NCBI RefSeq assembly: GCF_004217555.1
Contig: NZ_SHKW01000001.1
Location: 682,001 to 746,000 of the forward strand
Reading direction: 5' to 3'
Source of the DNA: Edaphobacter modestus
GTDB lineage: Bacteria > Acidobacteriota > Terriglobia > Terriglobales > Acidobacteriaceae
DNA: 64,000 bases
This document shows, piece by piece, positions 37,431 through 46,238 of the stretch. The notes under the pieces were generated by a model that made no database searches, was not told where the DNA came from, and worked only from the letters and a program-made list of their open reading frames with translations. Made by a program: the position numbers and the translations under genes. Positions within the stretch are counted from its first letter, which is position 1. Each line of letters begins with the position of its first letter.

Positions 37431-37947
37431 ACGTGTCTATCTTCTATTGCCCGTCGTTTGCTGCTGGCCTGCCTTCTGTCAATCTCCAGGGCATGTGGAG
37501 ATGACGAAGGTGGAAAGCCGTTCCTCGGCTCACACTGTCCCCCTGACTGCGGAACTTACCCCCTTTCTCCAAACAGATATCGAAGCTCGTTTGCCTGGCT
37601 ATGTCGAAAAGGTGTTCGTTGATCGAGGCTCCCTGGTCCATAGAGGACAGTTGCTGGTCCAGCTCTCCGCGCCAGAGATCAACGCTCAGAGAGCGGCTTC
37701 AGAGGCGAATCTCCATCAGGCGGAAGCTGAGGTCGCCCAGGCAGAGGCTCAAGCTGCCGGTGCGGAAAGCACGTCAGCTAAGATGCAAGAGGCAGCCAAG
37801 ACTCCCGGAGCCATCGCTGGTAACGAGCTGCTGCAGGCCGAAAAGCAAAGAGATGCGTCGCAGGCACTGGTTGATAGTCGAAAAGCCGCGATGAAGACCG
37901 CGAAGGAACGCCTCCAGATGAGCCAGGCGATGGAACGGAGGGGCTGA
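37417..37947 (+). CDS. Membrane-fusion protein of the RND pump, C-terminally truncated
   Basis: Starts at ATG 37417, overlapping the last codons of the RND gene. The 176 residues contain a signal peptide (ending AFC-Q), the first half of a biotinyl-lipoyl domain (IEARLPGYVEKVFVDRGSLV) and an alpha-helical hairpin (about 85-175), then stop. Normal adaptors have 350-400 residues with the second lipoyl half, a beta-barrel and a membrane-proximal domain. These are absent, and the sequence after the stop does not encode them. The truncation lies about 400 bp before IS200 debris. The protein is unlikely to link pump and duct alone. Confidence 0.8.
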   Translation: MSIHKRVYLLLPVVCCWPAFCQSPGHVEMTKVESRSSAHTVPLTAELTPFLQTDIEARLPGYVEKVFVDRGSLVHRGQLLVQLSAPEINAQRAASEANLHQAEAEVAQAEAQAAGAESTSAKMQEAAKTPGAIAGNELLQAEKQRDASQALVDSRKAAMKTAKERLQMSQAMERRG

Positions 37948-38044
37948 GTGACCCGCTGCTAGTGGGGGCCGCTTTCGCCTCGGATAGAGATACGAGAAGC
38001 AAGCAGATGGCAGCGGCATTGCGAACAATCCGTGAATGCATCAG

Positions 38045-38353
38045 TCACCATTCTGAAAGCTCAGCTTTGATGAATTGCTTGACTCCCTCTGGACCTGTAA
38101 TCCGGAGAATCATTGGACCAGCGCTGTCTGCGACGTAGATATCTTTCTCCTCCGGAGAGGAAGACGGGTCTGCATAACTTGTGAGAGCGTTAATCGCCGT
38201 TTGAGCCACGTTATCGATAGGTGTAGGCCTTGCCATCTCCCGGATCTCTTCGTCCATTGAGATCACTGGCTGTCCAAGTCTTTCTGCAATGTACTGATTA
38301 ATCTTCACGACCGTTGAAACTTCCCGTTCCGTCAACAACAGAATCTGAAGCAT
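38045..38353 (-). CDS. Hypothetical protein, 102 residues
   Basis: Starts at ATG 38353 (MLQILLLTEREVSTVVKINQ); the frame stays open upstream only through IS200 debris. It is acidic, with TPIDNVAQTAINALTSYADP and a C-terminal GPEGVKQFIKAELSEW. No family recognised and no signal peptide or membrane segment. Its promoter region was replaced by the IS200 fragment, so it may not be expressed. Confidence 0.5.
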   Translation of the reverse strand: MLQILLLTEREVSTVVKINQYIAERLGQPVISMDEEIREMARPTPIDNVAQTAINALTSYADPSSSPEEKDIYVADSAGPMILRITGPEGVKQFIKAELSEW

Positions 38354-38354
38354 G

Positions 38355-38465
38355 AGGGGCTCCCGCGAAGCTGGTGCAATATCTGAAGGGGCGTTCAAGC
38401 CGGATGTTGCAAGACGAGTTTCCGCAGTTGAAGAAGCGGCACTGGGGACAGCATCTGTTGCTTCA
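38355..38465 (+). mobile_element. Second IS200-type transposase scrap
   Basis: Encodes KLVQYLKGRSSRMLQDEF and PQLKKRHWGQHLL, nearly identical in DNA to 22488-22565, ending near 38465. Only the middle of the transposase is left, without the HuH or tyrosine motif. The first copy has a frameshift at the WG step where this copy stays in frame. Confidence 0.65.
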
Positions 38466-38526
38466 GCCCGGCAAAGCAACATCATAAAAACTGCCAGAAA
38501 GTCCGATAACGGTAATTACGTATAGT

Positions 38527-40157
38527 GACGTTGTAGGAGCAAAGCGATAATGTCGTAGCTCTGCAAAGCCAAAGTGTCGCTGCCCCATCCTGAGTTCAGG
38601 GTTGGAGGCGACAGATTGGGCTGGGTGCAGATGAGCAGACAGGATTTGCAGCGGATTGAGGTCTTGACCGAGGTGCTGGCGGGCCGGCGTACGACGGTGT
38701 CGGCGGCGGGCGTGCTGGGTGTGAGCTTGAGGCAGGCCCAGCGCTTGCTGGCCAGGTATCGAGCTGGTGGTGGTGGAGCGATGATCCATCGGTCTCGCGG
38801 TCGGCCCGCGTCCAACCGCTTAGGTCCAGGCGTTCAGGAATATGTGCTGGAGTTGGTCCGGCAGAACTTCCGCGACTTTGGTCCAACGCTTGCTGCCGAG
38901 GCCCTACTCGAGCGACATGGCGTTGAGGTCTCGCGTGAGACGCTGCGCAAGTGGATGGTCGCCGACGGTCTATGGCTGTCGCGCAAGCAGCGCCGAAGCT
39001 TTCACCAGCCGCGGCTGAGACGTGAGTCCTATGGCGAGTTGATCCAGATCGACGGCAGTGATCACCGATGGTTCGAGCAGCGCGGCGAGCCCTGCACGCT
39101 GCTGGTCTTCATCGATGACGCAACCAGCAAGCTGATGCAGCTACGCTTTGTGCCCAGCGAGAGCACGGACTCCTACTTCAGTGCTTTGCAGGGCTATTTG
39201 AACGATCACGGCTGCCCTGTCGCTTTTTACTCGGACAAGCACACTGTCTTCCGCGTGAACCGACCAGACGCGATGGGAGGATCCGGGATGACGCAGTTCG
39301 GTCGTGCGCTGGCAGAGCTCAACATTGAGATCCTCTGCGCTAACTCCAGCCAGGCGAAGGGCCGGGTTGAGCGGGCTAACCGCACTCTTCAGGACCGGCT
39401 AGTCAAGGAACTGCGACTAGCCGGCATTTGCGATATGGCAGCTGGCAACCTCTTCCTTCCGTCGTTCGTCGAGCACTTCAACGAACGCTTCGCCTTGCCT
39501 GCACAGAAGACTGAGAACCTTCACCGTGCACTGCATGTCAAAGCGACTCAACTCACCGATATCTTGTGCCATCGTGAGCAGCGGCACGTCAGTCAGCAGC
39601 TCACGATGGCTTACGATCGCAAGCAGATCATCCTAGAACGTAGCGAGATATCGGAGAAGCTGGCGGGGCAGTATGTCGAGATCTATGACTTCATCGACCA
39701 GCCCCTGGAGGTTCGATGGAAAGGTCACCTACTTCCCTATCGCGTCTTCAGCAAAGACCAGCGCGTAAGCCACACCGCTGTCGTAGAGAACAAACGCCTC
39801 GGCCACGCACTCGCAACGGTGAAAGCGCAGCAGGACATCAAGCATGTACCGAAGGTGATGACTAACAGCGCAAAGGGCGGATACAAGAAGAACCCTCGTC
39901 GGCTTTACGGGCCGGATTACAAACCGAAAATCGCGGCGGCGCCCGCGGTGGAAATGACGGCCTGATGGAAAGCATGGAAGACCGACGATGAAGCTGTCGG
40001 TCTCCCACCCTTCCCACAGTCCTTGGAAATCACCAAGTGCGGTGATTTCACACATTCCCACCGCACGACGACGACTACGCATTATGATGACAATCTAGCT
40101 TTGCAGAAACGACGACGCTTTAGCTTTGCAGCAACAGACGTTGTAGGAGCAAAGCGA
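38527..40157 (+). mobile_element. ISNCY-type insertion sequence, about 1.6 kb
   Basis: One transposase gene, with repeated end motifs. The inner ends carry several copies of a TCTGCAAAGC-type motif in opposite orientation (38550-38570; 40097-40130). A 21-bp direct repeat beginning GACGTTGTAGGAGCAAAGCG lies at 38527-38547 and again at 40137-40157, marking the outer limits. Whether that repeat is part of the element or a duplicated target is not clear. The right end abuts a fragment of an IS110-group terminus. Confidence 0.7.
38631..39965 (+). CDS. ISNCY-family transposase (DDE integrase fold)
   Basis: 444 residues from ATG 38631 (MSRQDLQRIEVL); the frame is open 19 codons further upstream inside the terminal repeat zone. 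A helix-turn-helix (VSAAGVLGVSLRQAQRLLARY) is followed by an HTH_29-like segment and the rve core with Asp about 141 (ELIQIDGSDH), Asp about 202 (FYSDKHTVF) and Glu about 247 (AKGRVERANRTLQDRL). The C-terminal part has a zinc-free beta barrel and a basic tail. The frame is intact and possibly active. Confidence 0.88.
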   Translation: MSRQDLQRIEVLTEVLAGRRTTVSAAGVLGVSLRQAQRLLARYRAGGGGAMIHRSRGRPASNRLGPGVQEYVLELVRQNFRDFGPTLAAEALLERHGVEVSRETLRKWMVADGLWLSRKQRRSFHQPRLRRESYGELIQIDGSDHRWFEQRGEPCTLLVFIDDATSKLMQLRFVPSESTDSYFSALQGYLNDHGCPVAFYSDKHTVFRVNRPDAMGGSGMTQFGRALAELNIEILCANSSQAKGRVERANRTLQDRLVKELRLAGICDMAAGNLFLPSFVEHFNERFALPAQKTENLHRALHVKATQLTDILCHREQRHVSQQLTMAYDRKQIILERSEISEKLAGQYVEIYDFIDQPLEVRWKGHLLPYRVFSKDQRVSHTAVVENKRLGHALATVKAQQDIKHVPKVMTNSAKGGYKKNPRRLYGPDYKPKIAAAPAVEMTA

Positions 40158-40262
40158 TCTGAATGCAAGGGAAAAGTTTATGGATGAAGGAATGTCTGCG
40201 TCAATGTATCCGGCCTTTTGGTGGAGATTGAGTCTCCTGACCATGATGAGATACGCCGCGTA
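40158..40262 (+). repeat. IS110-group right-end fragment, copy A
   Basis: About 105 bp match 41466-41572 and the reverse complement of 59595-59705 almost base for base (TCTGAATGCAAGGGAAAAGT start). It begins exactly at the ISNCY boundary and ends inside the last codons of a PEP-CTERM gene. Confidence 0.75.
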
Positions 40263-40767
40263 GCTTGCGGCGAACTGCACCGGCGAGCCCCAGCATGCCG
40301 GTCGATAGCATGAGCAGAGAAGATGGCTCCGGTATTGGTGATGTGATTTCCAAAGTGAAGTCCGAGGAGAAAGTATTCACGCCGAGATTCGTGAGGCTGA
40401 ATGTACCAAGAGAGAATGTAGGGACAGCCTCGGAGCCGGTATAGAGCTGCGGACCTGCCTGATTGATTATACTTCCGTCGCTAATGCAAGTAGGGTCGCC
40501 TGTGGTGATGCATAGGCCGCCAAAATTCGATTCGGTGAAGAAAGATATGAAGTAATTTTCCGGTGTGCCGTTCACATCGACGGCAACATTATTCATAGTG
40601 AATAGGAAGAGGTCAACGTTCTGATCTGGTGTGGGGCTGGAAGGAAGTGAGAAGGTAATGACGTTTGTGCCATCAGTTAATTTGAAGTTATCGATGGGAC
40701 TAGCGAAGGATACCGCGGCTGTCGAGCAACTAAAGGCGGTCACCAGCAGAAGAGTGCGTAATTTCAT
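40201..40767 (-). CDS. PEP-CTERM protein with IS-derived C-terminal tail
   Basis: A 188-residue exported protein. A signal peptide (1-22, ending SFA) is followed by a beta-rich body (GTNVITFSLPSSPTPDQNV) and a PEP-CTERM signal, IPEPSSLLMLSTG, a helix and RRKLRG. After RRKLRG the frame runs into the IS110-group end fragment and adds about 17 foreign residues (VSHHGQETQSPPKGRIH). The native stop has been replaced. Processing removes the C-terminal region, so the change may be tolerated. Confidence 0.78.
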   Translation of the reverse strand: MKLRTLLLVTAFSCSTAAVSFASPIDNFKLTDGTNVITFSLPSSPTPDQNVDLFLFTMNNVAVDVNGTPENYFISFFTESNFGGLCITTGDPTCISDGSIINQAGPQLYTGSEAVPTFSLGTFSLTNLGVNTFSSDFTLEITSPIPEPSSLLMLSTGMLGLAGAVRRKLRGVSHHGQETQSPPKGRIH

Positions 40768-41092
40768 TGATGCCTCCTGGATAGATCCATTCAGAAGTGA
40801 GCCGAGATCTCCCGGCGTGCGAAATCAGGAGAGTTAAGTCAATGTAGGTGCAATTCCATTGCCACCGTTAGCTTATTTTTTTCAATGAGATACGGGGTTG
40901 GAAGCAACTATGTTTGCATGATCTTTCCCACAAAGAACGAACGGTTTCCACATTGGCGCCTTTTTGGCAGAAGACGAGAAGACCGTCCCGAGGGTCTTAT
41001 GCGCAACACGGACTGACGTGTTCCCTCACCGCCTCTGGGCACGCCATTTACGACGAAGCCAAAGGACCAAGTGAAAGTGCAATTATGTATAG
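40768..41092. other. 325-bp intergenic stretch, nothing recognised
   Basis: Contains the upstream region of the PEP-CTERM gene on its left. No gene or RNA identified. Confidence 0.45.
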
Positions 41093-41452
41093 TCACTGGG
41101 CAACATAATGAATACCCAACCAGAGGGTTCCCATGATCACGACCCCGTGACCTTGATCGGTTGACTTCACGCTGTTGCCGATGATCGGACCAATAATGGC
41201 GATAATACCGGCGATCGCTGCAATCACCGGCACCTGAGTGGTGAATAGAGCGAGCAGTCCAGCCAGTCTCGGAACACCAGACATAAGCAGGTGGATCAAG
41301 GCCTGAGTTGCCGCTTCGTCCAGTTCTGCATGCCAGCCAAGGATCACATCGTCGACATGCGCCTTGCCACCTTTCTGGATGGCCACGATAGCTTCGACGA
41401 TTTTGCTGGACTTTGGGTCTGCCCAAAGGTTGGCCAAATCGAAGTTGCTCAA
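41093..41452 (-). CDS. Small membrane-associated hypothetical protein, 119 residues
   Basis: Starts MSNFDLANLWADPKSSKIV and has a helical N-terminal half, followed by a hydrophobic segment (about 74-92; VIAAIAGIIAIIGPIIGNSV) and a second at the end (VVIMGTLWLGIHYVA). No family recognised. The first codons lie right at the end of an IS110-group fragment, so the gene has probably lost its native promoter. The final Gln codon is followed by a stop in a region without other signals. Confidence 0.5.
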   Translation of the reverse strand: MSNFDLANLWADPKSSKIVEAIVAIQKGGKAHVDDVILGWHAELDEAATQALIHLLMSGVPRLAGLLALFTTQVPVIAAIAGIIAIIGPIIGNSVKSTDQGHGVVIMGTLWLGIHYVAQ

Positions 41453-41454
41453 AT

Positions 41455-41949
41455 GTATGGTCCGCCGTCTGAATGCAAGGGAAAAGTTTATGGATGAAGG
41501 AATGTCTGCGTCAATGTATCCGGCCTTTTGGTGGAGATCAGTCTCCTGGCCATGATGAGATACGCCGCGTACCTGTCCTACAAAACCCCTCGGCTGTGGA
41601 AGAGCCTATTGAGCAATCAGGTTTCAGGTACGCCGTTTGACTGTTCTTTCATCTTTACTTATCCGGTGCAGACCTCGGTGGGAGAACTTGATCTTGATAG
41701 CTACGCTTAGCTAGGCCGCGACTGGCTCTTGAACTGCCCGATAGTCCTGGCCGCTTGACAGCACGGCCCAAGCGATCCTTGCCAGTTTGTTTGCCGTGGC
41801 GACGATGAGCACGTTGCGTGGCGCTCTGGCTTCAAGAGCGGTCATCCACGCGCCCATGGCGACGCGGTCTCGCTTCGATCGCAATACGACTGCGCGGGCT
41901 CCATGGATGAAGATCTTGCGCAGGTAGTTGTTACCGCGCTTGCTGATAC
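41455..41949 (-). mobile_element. IS110/IS1111-group element, truncated copy B
   Basis: The stretch 41711-41949 is the reverse complement of the last 80 codons of the transposase at 58430-59461, and 41455-41710 equals its 3' noncoding region. By eye both are practically identical to the full copy, so this is a recent duplicate. It is cut at 41949-41950 by the end of the TnsB/TnsC-like transposon. The rest of the transposase is not present on the other side. Confidence 0.88.
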
Positions 41950-42010
41950 GTGTAGCTTTCGGAATTATTTGGCGTAGTGTTTCGGAATTATATGGCGTAA
42001 TGTCTTTGAC

Positions 42011-43462
42011 ATGCGAGAACTTGGCGAAGTGCCTGAGGAAACTCGGGAGCTTGCGATGTCACGGTTTCGGTTGATTCAGCCACATCTCGAGAAGAATCAG
42101 CCCCTGCAAACCGTAGCAGCTGACGGAAAGGTACCGTTCCGGACTGCGCAGCGGTGGGTGAGCCAATACCGCAAATTCGGATTGATAGCGCTTGTACGCA
42201 AGACAAGGGCTGACCTTGGTGCCCGCAGGGTGATCTCGCCGAAACTTAAGGCAGCCATAGAAGCGCTCGCCTTGAAGAGTCCTCCTCTACCGGTCCGGTC
42301 AATCTGGCGACAGATTCGGCAATTTGCGGAGACAATCGGTGAGCCCCCACCTCGCTACGGACTCGTTTACGATCTCATCCGTGAAATCCCAGTTGGACTG
42401 CTTACCCTCGCCCACCGTGGAGGAAAGACGTACAGCGAAAAATTCGACCTGGTTCACCGACGGGAAGCGCCGCGACCAAACGCTATCTGGCAAGCCGATC
42501 ATGCACAATTGGGGATCCGCCTGGTAAGAGAGGCTGGTCAGATCGCCAAGCCCTGGTTGACCGTCGTCATCGATGACTATAGTCGGGCTGTTGCTGGATA
42601 CTTCCTCGGCTTTGATTCTCCCTCCTCGACACGAACCGCTCTCGCCCTTCGACAAGCGATCTGGCGAAAGGGCCATCCACATTGGCAGGTATGCGGCATC
42701 CCCGATGTGCTTTATACGGACAATGGCTCGGACTTCAAATCAAAGCACATCGAGCAGGTCGCTGTCGATCTCAAGATCCAGCTCGTGTTCTCAACACCAG
42801 GGAAGCCGCAAGGGCGTGGCCGCATCGAGCGCTTCTTCCGAACCGTCAACGAAATGTTTCTTTGCGAGCTTGACGGATTCGGAAAGAAAAGGCGACGCAA
42901 ACCAAACCTCTCCATTGAGCAACTTGACGAACTCTTCCGGATATTCCTTTTTGAGACCTACCATCGACAACCCAGCACTGCTGCAAGGACGGCTCCCTCG
43001 GTGCGCTGGGAGGAAGGTGGATTTCTGCCTCGCATGCCCGAGTCTCTCGAACAGCTTGATTTGCTGCTCATGCAAGCGGTGAGCGCTCGGAAGGTGCGTC
43101 GCGATGGCATTTACCTTCACGGTCTGCGGTATCTTTCCTTGGTTCTGGCCGCGTACGTGGGTGAAGATGTGACCGTTCGGTACGATCCCCGTGACATGGG
43201 AGAGATTCGTGTTTTCTACAAGGATCGCTTTCTTTGTTCTGCGGTTTCCGCGGAGCTGGCAGGAGAGACCATTTCTCTCCGAGACATCACTCGAGCGCGC
43301 GACCAGCGTCGTCGCGAACTCAAAACGATCCTCCACGATCGGCAACGGGTCGTCGATTCGCTTCTGCAATTAAAAAAAGGGACGAGTTCTGAGGAGATCC
43401 ATGCAAAAGCAGCCGCCGCACCCCCATCCAAAGTCCGCATCAAAAGGTACCGCAACGAGTGA
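42011..43462 (+). CDS. TnsB/TniA-like DDE transposase with Mu_transpos_C domain
   Basis: A 483-residue protein with N-terminal helix-turn-helix segments (PLQTVAADGKVPFRTAQRWV), an rve integrase core with Asp163 (IWQADHAQL), Asp237 (LYTDNGSDF) and Glu273 (GRGRIERFFRTV), spaced as DD35E, and a C-terminal Mu-transposase beta-barrel (about 370-430; LHGLRYLSLVLAAYVGEDVT). This architecture belongs to Tn7 TnsB, Tn5053 TniA and Tn552 relatives. The gene is intact and overlaps the start of the ATPase gene. Confidence 0.85.
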   Translation: MRELGEVPEETRELAMSRFRLIQPHLEKNQPLQTVAADGKVPFRTAQRWVSQYRKFGLIALVRKTRADLGARRVISPKLKAAIEALALKSPPLPVRSIWRQIRQFAETIGEPPPRYGLVYDLIREIPVGLLTLAHRGGKTYSEKFDLVHRREAPRPNAIWQADHAQLGIRLVREAGQIAKPWLTVVIDDYSRAVAGYFLGFDSPSSTRTALALRQAIWRKGHPHWQVCGIPDVLYTDNGSDFKSKHIEQVAVDLKIQLVFSTPGKPQGRGRIERFFRTVNEMFLCELDGFGKKRRRKPNLSIEQLDELFRIFLFETYHRQPSTAARTAPSVRWEEGGFLPRMPESLEQLDLLLMQAVSARKVRRDGIYLHGLRYLSLVLAAYVGEDVTVRYDPRDMGEIRVFYKDRFLCSAVSAELAGETISLRDITRARDQRRRELKTILHDRQRVVDSLLQLKKGTSSEEIHAKAAAAPPSKVRIKRYRNE

Positions 43463-44354
43463 CGGCGTATTCGTCGAGACCATTGAACACCGCAGATTTG
43501 TCGAATTTTGCGATGCATGCCGCAATTTTCGCTACATCGGTCTGTGCTACGGGCCCCCAGGTATTGGCAAAACTCTCTCTGCTGTTCGCTACAGTCGCGC
43601 GGATCAAATTCAACCAAGAGATGCGTGGACAAATGAAGTGAAAGACAATCGTCCAACAGTGCTCTACACGACCTCTGTGGTCAATACCCCCTCCAGGGTC
43701 GCCATCGACATCTCGATGGCGAAAGAGCGAGTCAGAAACATCCTCCTGGATCCAATCCTGCAAGAAGCCAGGATTGTTCTTGACGAGATCAGACTCAAAG
43801 ACGAGAAAAGACGAAGGGACATCATAGACAAACCGGGTTGCTCTCCGGAGAACCTCCTGCAGTCGATCCCACCTACTTTGAGACATACAAGCACTATCAA
43901 GCGAGACAGCGAGCGGTCTCGGACCCGACAACTTTGATCCTGGTGGATGAGGCTGATCGCCTCCACATGAATAGTCTCGAACAGATGCGATCGATCTTCG
44001 ATCAGGGTACCGCCGGTGGTGCTGATCGGCATGCCGGGCATCGAAAAGCGTATCGCCCGCTTTCCTCAGTTCTATTCCCGCATCGGATTCGTCCACGAAT
44101 TTCGGCCTCTGGATGCAAACCAGGTCCAGGAACTCCTTGCGCGGTGCTGGGCGCCGGCGGGTATCAAGCTCCCTGATGGGCCGCTCTCCCCAGAAGTTGT
44201 CGCAAGCCTCATACGCATGACCGGAGGAAACTTCAGGCTGCTGACCCGACTTCTAACGCAGATCGAACGAGTTCTCAGTGTGAATGACCTTCACCATGTC
44301 TCTGTCGAGGTCGTTGAAGCGGCACGGGACAGTCTGGTGATCGGGACAAACTGA
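43401..44354 (+). pseudogene. TnsC/TniB-like AAA+ transposition ATPase, frameshifted
   Basis: Three consecutive frames make one AAA+ protein. Frame 1 (43401-43840) has Walker A GPPGIGKTLSA. Frame 2 (43838-44005) has Walker B LILVDEADRLHMNSLEQMRS. Frame 3 (44005-44354) has VVLIGMPGIEKRIARFPQFY and a C-terminal lid (MTGGNFRLLTRLLTQIERV). In the family this ATPase chooses the target and activates the DDE transposase. Two frameshifts near 43840 and 44005 should stop translation; programmed shifting or sequencing errors are less likely but possible. Confidence 0.7.
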
Positions 44355-44432
44355 CCGAGCGTACGCCAATTATTCCCGAAACACACGCCAAATAATTCCG
44401 AAACTCGGCGCCATTTAAAGCTGAAAGCTACA

Positions 44433-45358
44433 CGCATGGTGTCCATCTCTTTCGACGTGGCTATACAAACCTCATAGACCCCGCGACGACTAAGCGCCCG
44501 CTTCCGCAATACCCCAGCCAGATCGACACCAAGTACAACGAGGGCATGTCGAGCTTCAATTCATTGGTCGCAGGCGTGAATCGGCGGTTTCACAATGGTC
44601 TCTTCCTCGGAGGTAACTACATGTATTCTCATGCCCTGAACGACGGATCAGTCGGTGCGGGCGATGGCGATGCTGCACAGAACCTCGCATGTTTTCGCTG
44701 CGACTATGCGAGCAGTGACTTCGATTCTCGACACAGCGGTACCTTCAGCGTCGTCTATGAACTGCCATTTGGCCGTGGACGACGATACCTCAATAGGAGC
44801 ATTGGAGTTGATTTGCTCACTGGCGGATGGTCTGTGAATACGTTGCTGAGCGCCCGAGCGGGTCTACCTGTCAACGTCACTCTCAGCCGCAGCAGCAACG
44901 AGTTACCTGATGGCAATAACTCCGGGCAGAGGCCAGATCGAGTCTCCGGGGTCCCACTTTACCTCGGAAGCCGAAGCATCTCACATTGGATCAATCCGGC
45001 CGCATTTTCATTACCGGTAGTCGGAACCTGGGGAAATGCTGGACGCAACCTCCTCACAGGACCTCCTTTGTGGCAAAATGATTCTGCAATTGAGAAGAAC
45101 TTTCGTATCACGGATCGTGACAACGTGATCTTCCGCGCTGAAGCGTTCAATATCTTCAATCGAGCACAATACGGCCAGCCGTCTTCTTCTCTTAGCGTCA
45201 CAACGACACCCTGCACAAATAAGACACAGAACTGTGTTATTCGCACTCTTACGGTACCCTCGAGCTTCGGGAAGATTACCTCTACCGTAAATAACGCCGG
45301 GCTCGTCGGGACAGGGACGCCGCGAGTTCTGGAGTTTTCCCTCCGCATCACATACTAA
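44433..45358 (+). pseudogene. Oar-like TonB receptor, C-terminal fragment
   Basis: About 305 residues open from the transposon boundary to the stop: HLFRRGYTNLIDPATTKRPL, MYSHALNDGSVGAGDGDAA, the barrel region and the final FSLRITY. It is clearly related to the receptor at 50457-53483 (MWSHAINDGSVGAGEADYPE at the corresponding place). The signal peptide, plug and most of the barrel are missing, and there is no start codon of its own until an internal Met. The transposon end marks the break. Confidence 0.85.
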
Positions 45359-45480
45359 AGAAAACAATAAAATCCAGGAAGTTACGCGCACTGGGTTCCT
45401 GTGAACTCGCAGCTTACAGAAACAAAGACCCTGGAATTGTGCTGGCGATACCCGCCGCCCAACAGACGACCAAAAGGTCG

Positions 45481-45895
45481 CTAGCTGAATTGATAGATTC
45501 GGCCATGTGTGACTCCATTTTCAGGCCGGAGGATATAAGCACACGTCATCGGCGTAAGAGTCAGCGAAACCATGGAGATCGCAATCGAAACCGCTAGAGT
45601 GACGGCAAATTCGCGATAAAGCTGGCCTGGAATTCGTCCCATAAACAGAATGGGAATAAACACCGCAATGAGCCAAAGCCCCATAGATAACACTGGCGGC
45701 CCAGTTTCTTCCGAACCCTTTCATGGCAGCTTCCATCGGGGGCACGCCCAACTCCATCACGCGAACGACATTTTCCATGACGACGATGGCGTCGTCGACT
45801 ACGAACCCTGTGGAGATGGCGAGTGCCATGATCGATAAATTGTCTAGGTGTAACCGCAAAAGATACACCGAGGTTCGCGTGACACCATCAGTCAA
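45481..45895 (-). pseudogene. RND transporter, internal fragment
   Basis: Encodes [20 protein letters not shown] and [20 protein letters not shown], then after a frameshift near 45700 [20 protein letters not shown] and [20 protein letters not shown]. This is the TM4-TM6 part of an MdtB/MdtC-like RND pump with its proton-relay acids. Both ends of the gene are missing. It is unrelated in detail to the intact pump at 34284. Confidence 0.75.
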
Positions 45896-46175
45896 CAGAA
45901 GACCAGCTATCCGGGCGCTATCGGATCAGGGACGAGTTGCCGACAAACCAGGAGGAAAGTGACGAGATGTCTGGTTCGGCGTGGTCTCCGTGTTGCAATG
46001 ATGTATACCGGTGGGAAACCGCAACGCACGAATAAATCTATTCCGGGGACAAAACGGGTTGGATCGCCAGCACGCGGTCAGCTGAGTTTCTGTCTAACGC
46101 TCTCAAGAATCTCGTCCGACACTGATTCCACAAACCAGCTGGAAGGTTTATACCTTCGATTCAGTTCGAAAAATA

Positions 46176-46203
46176 GGAGGGGGTCGACGAATCGGCCCCC
46201 TCC
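46176..46203 (-). terminator. Rho-independent terminator after the propeller-phosphoesterase
   Basis: A GC-rich stem (GGAGGGGG / CCCCCTCC), about 12-nt loop, then TATTTTTC on the minus strand, 36 bp past the stop codon. Confidence 0.8.
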
Positions 46204-46238
46204 CAAGTCTCAACCCGCACGTTCTGGGCTAAGAGTGA

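Larger units (their letters stand above)
41951..44432 (+). mobile_element. Two-gene TnsB/TnsC-like transposon, 2482 bp
   Basis: Termini are a perfect 10-bp TGTAGCTTTC / GAAAGCTACA inverted repeat. Each end also carries two tandem copies of a TTTCGGAATTATTTGGCGT-like site (left 41957-41998, right 44363-44403 inverted) with a period of about 23 bp, as expected for binding of several DDE recombinase protomers. Inside are a Mu/Tn7-type transposase and an AAA+ partner. The flanks do not match each other: an IS110 fragment on the left and a TonB-receptor fragment on the right. Confidence 0.75.
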
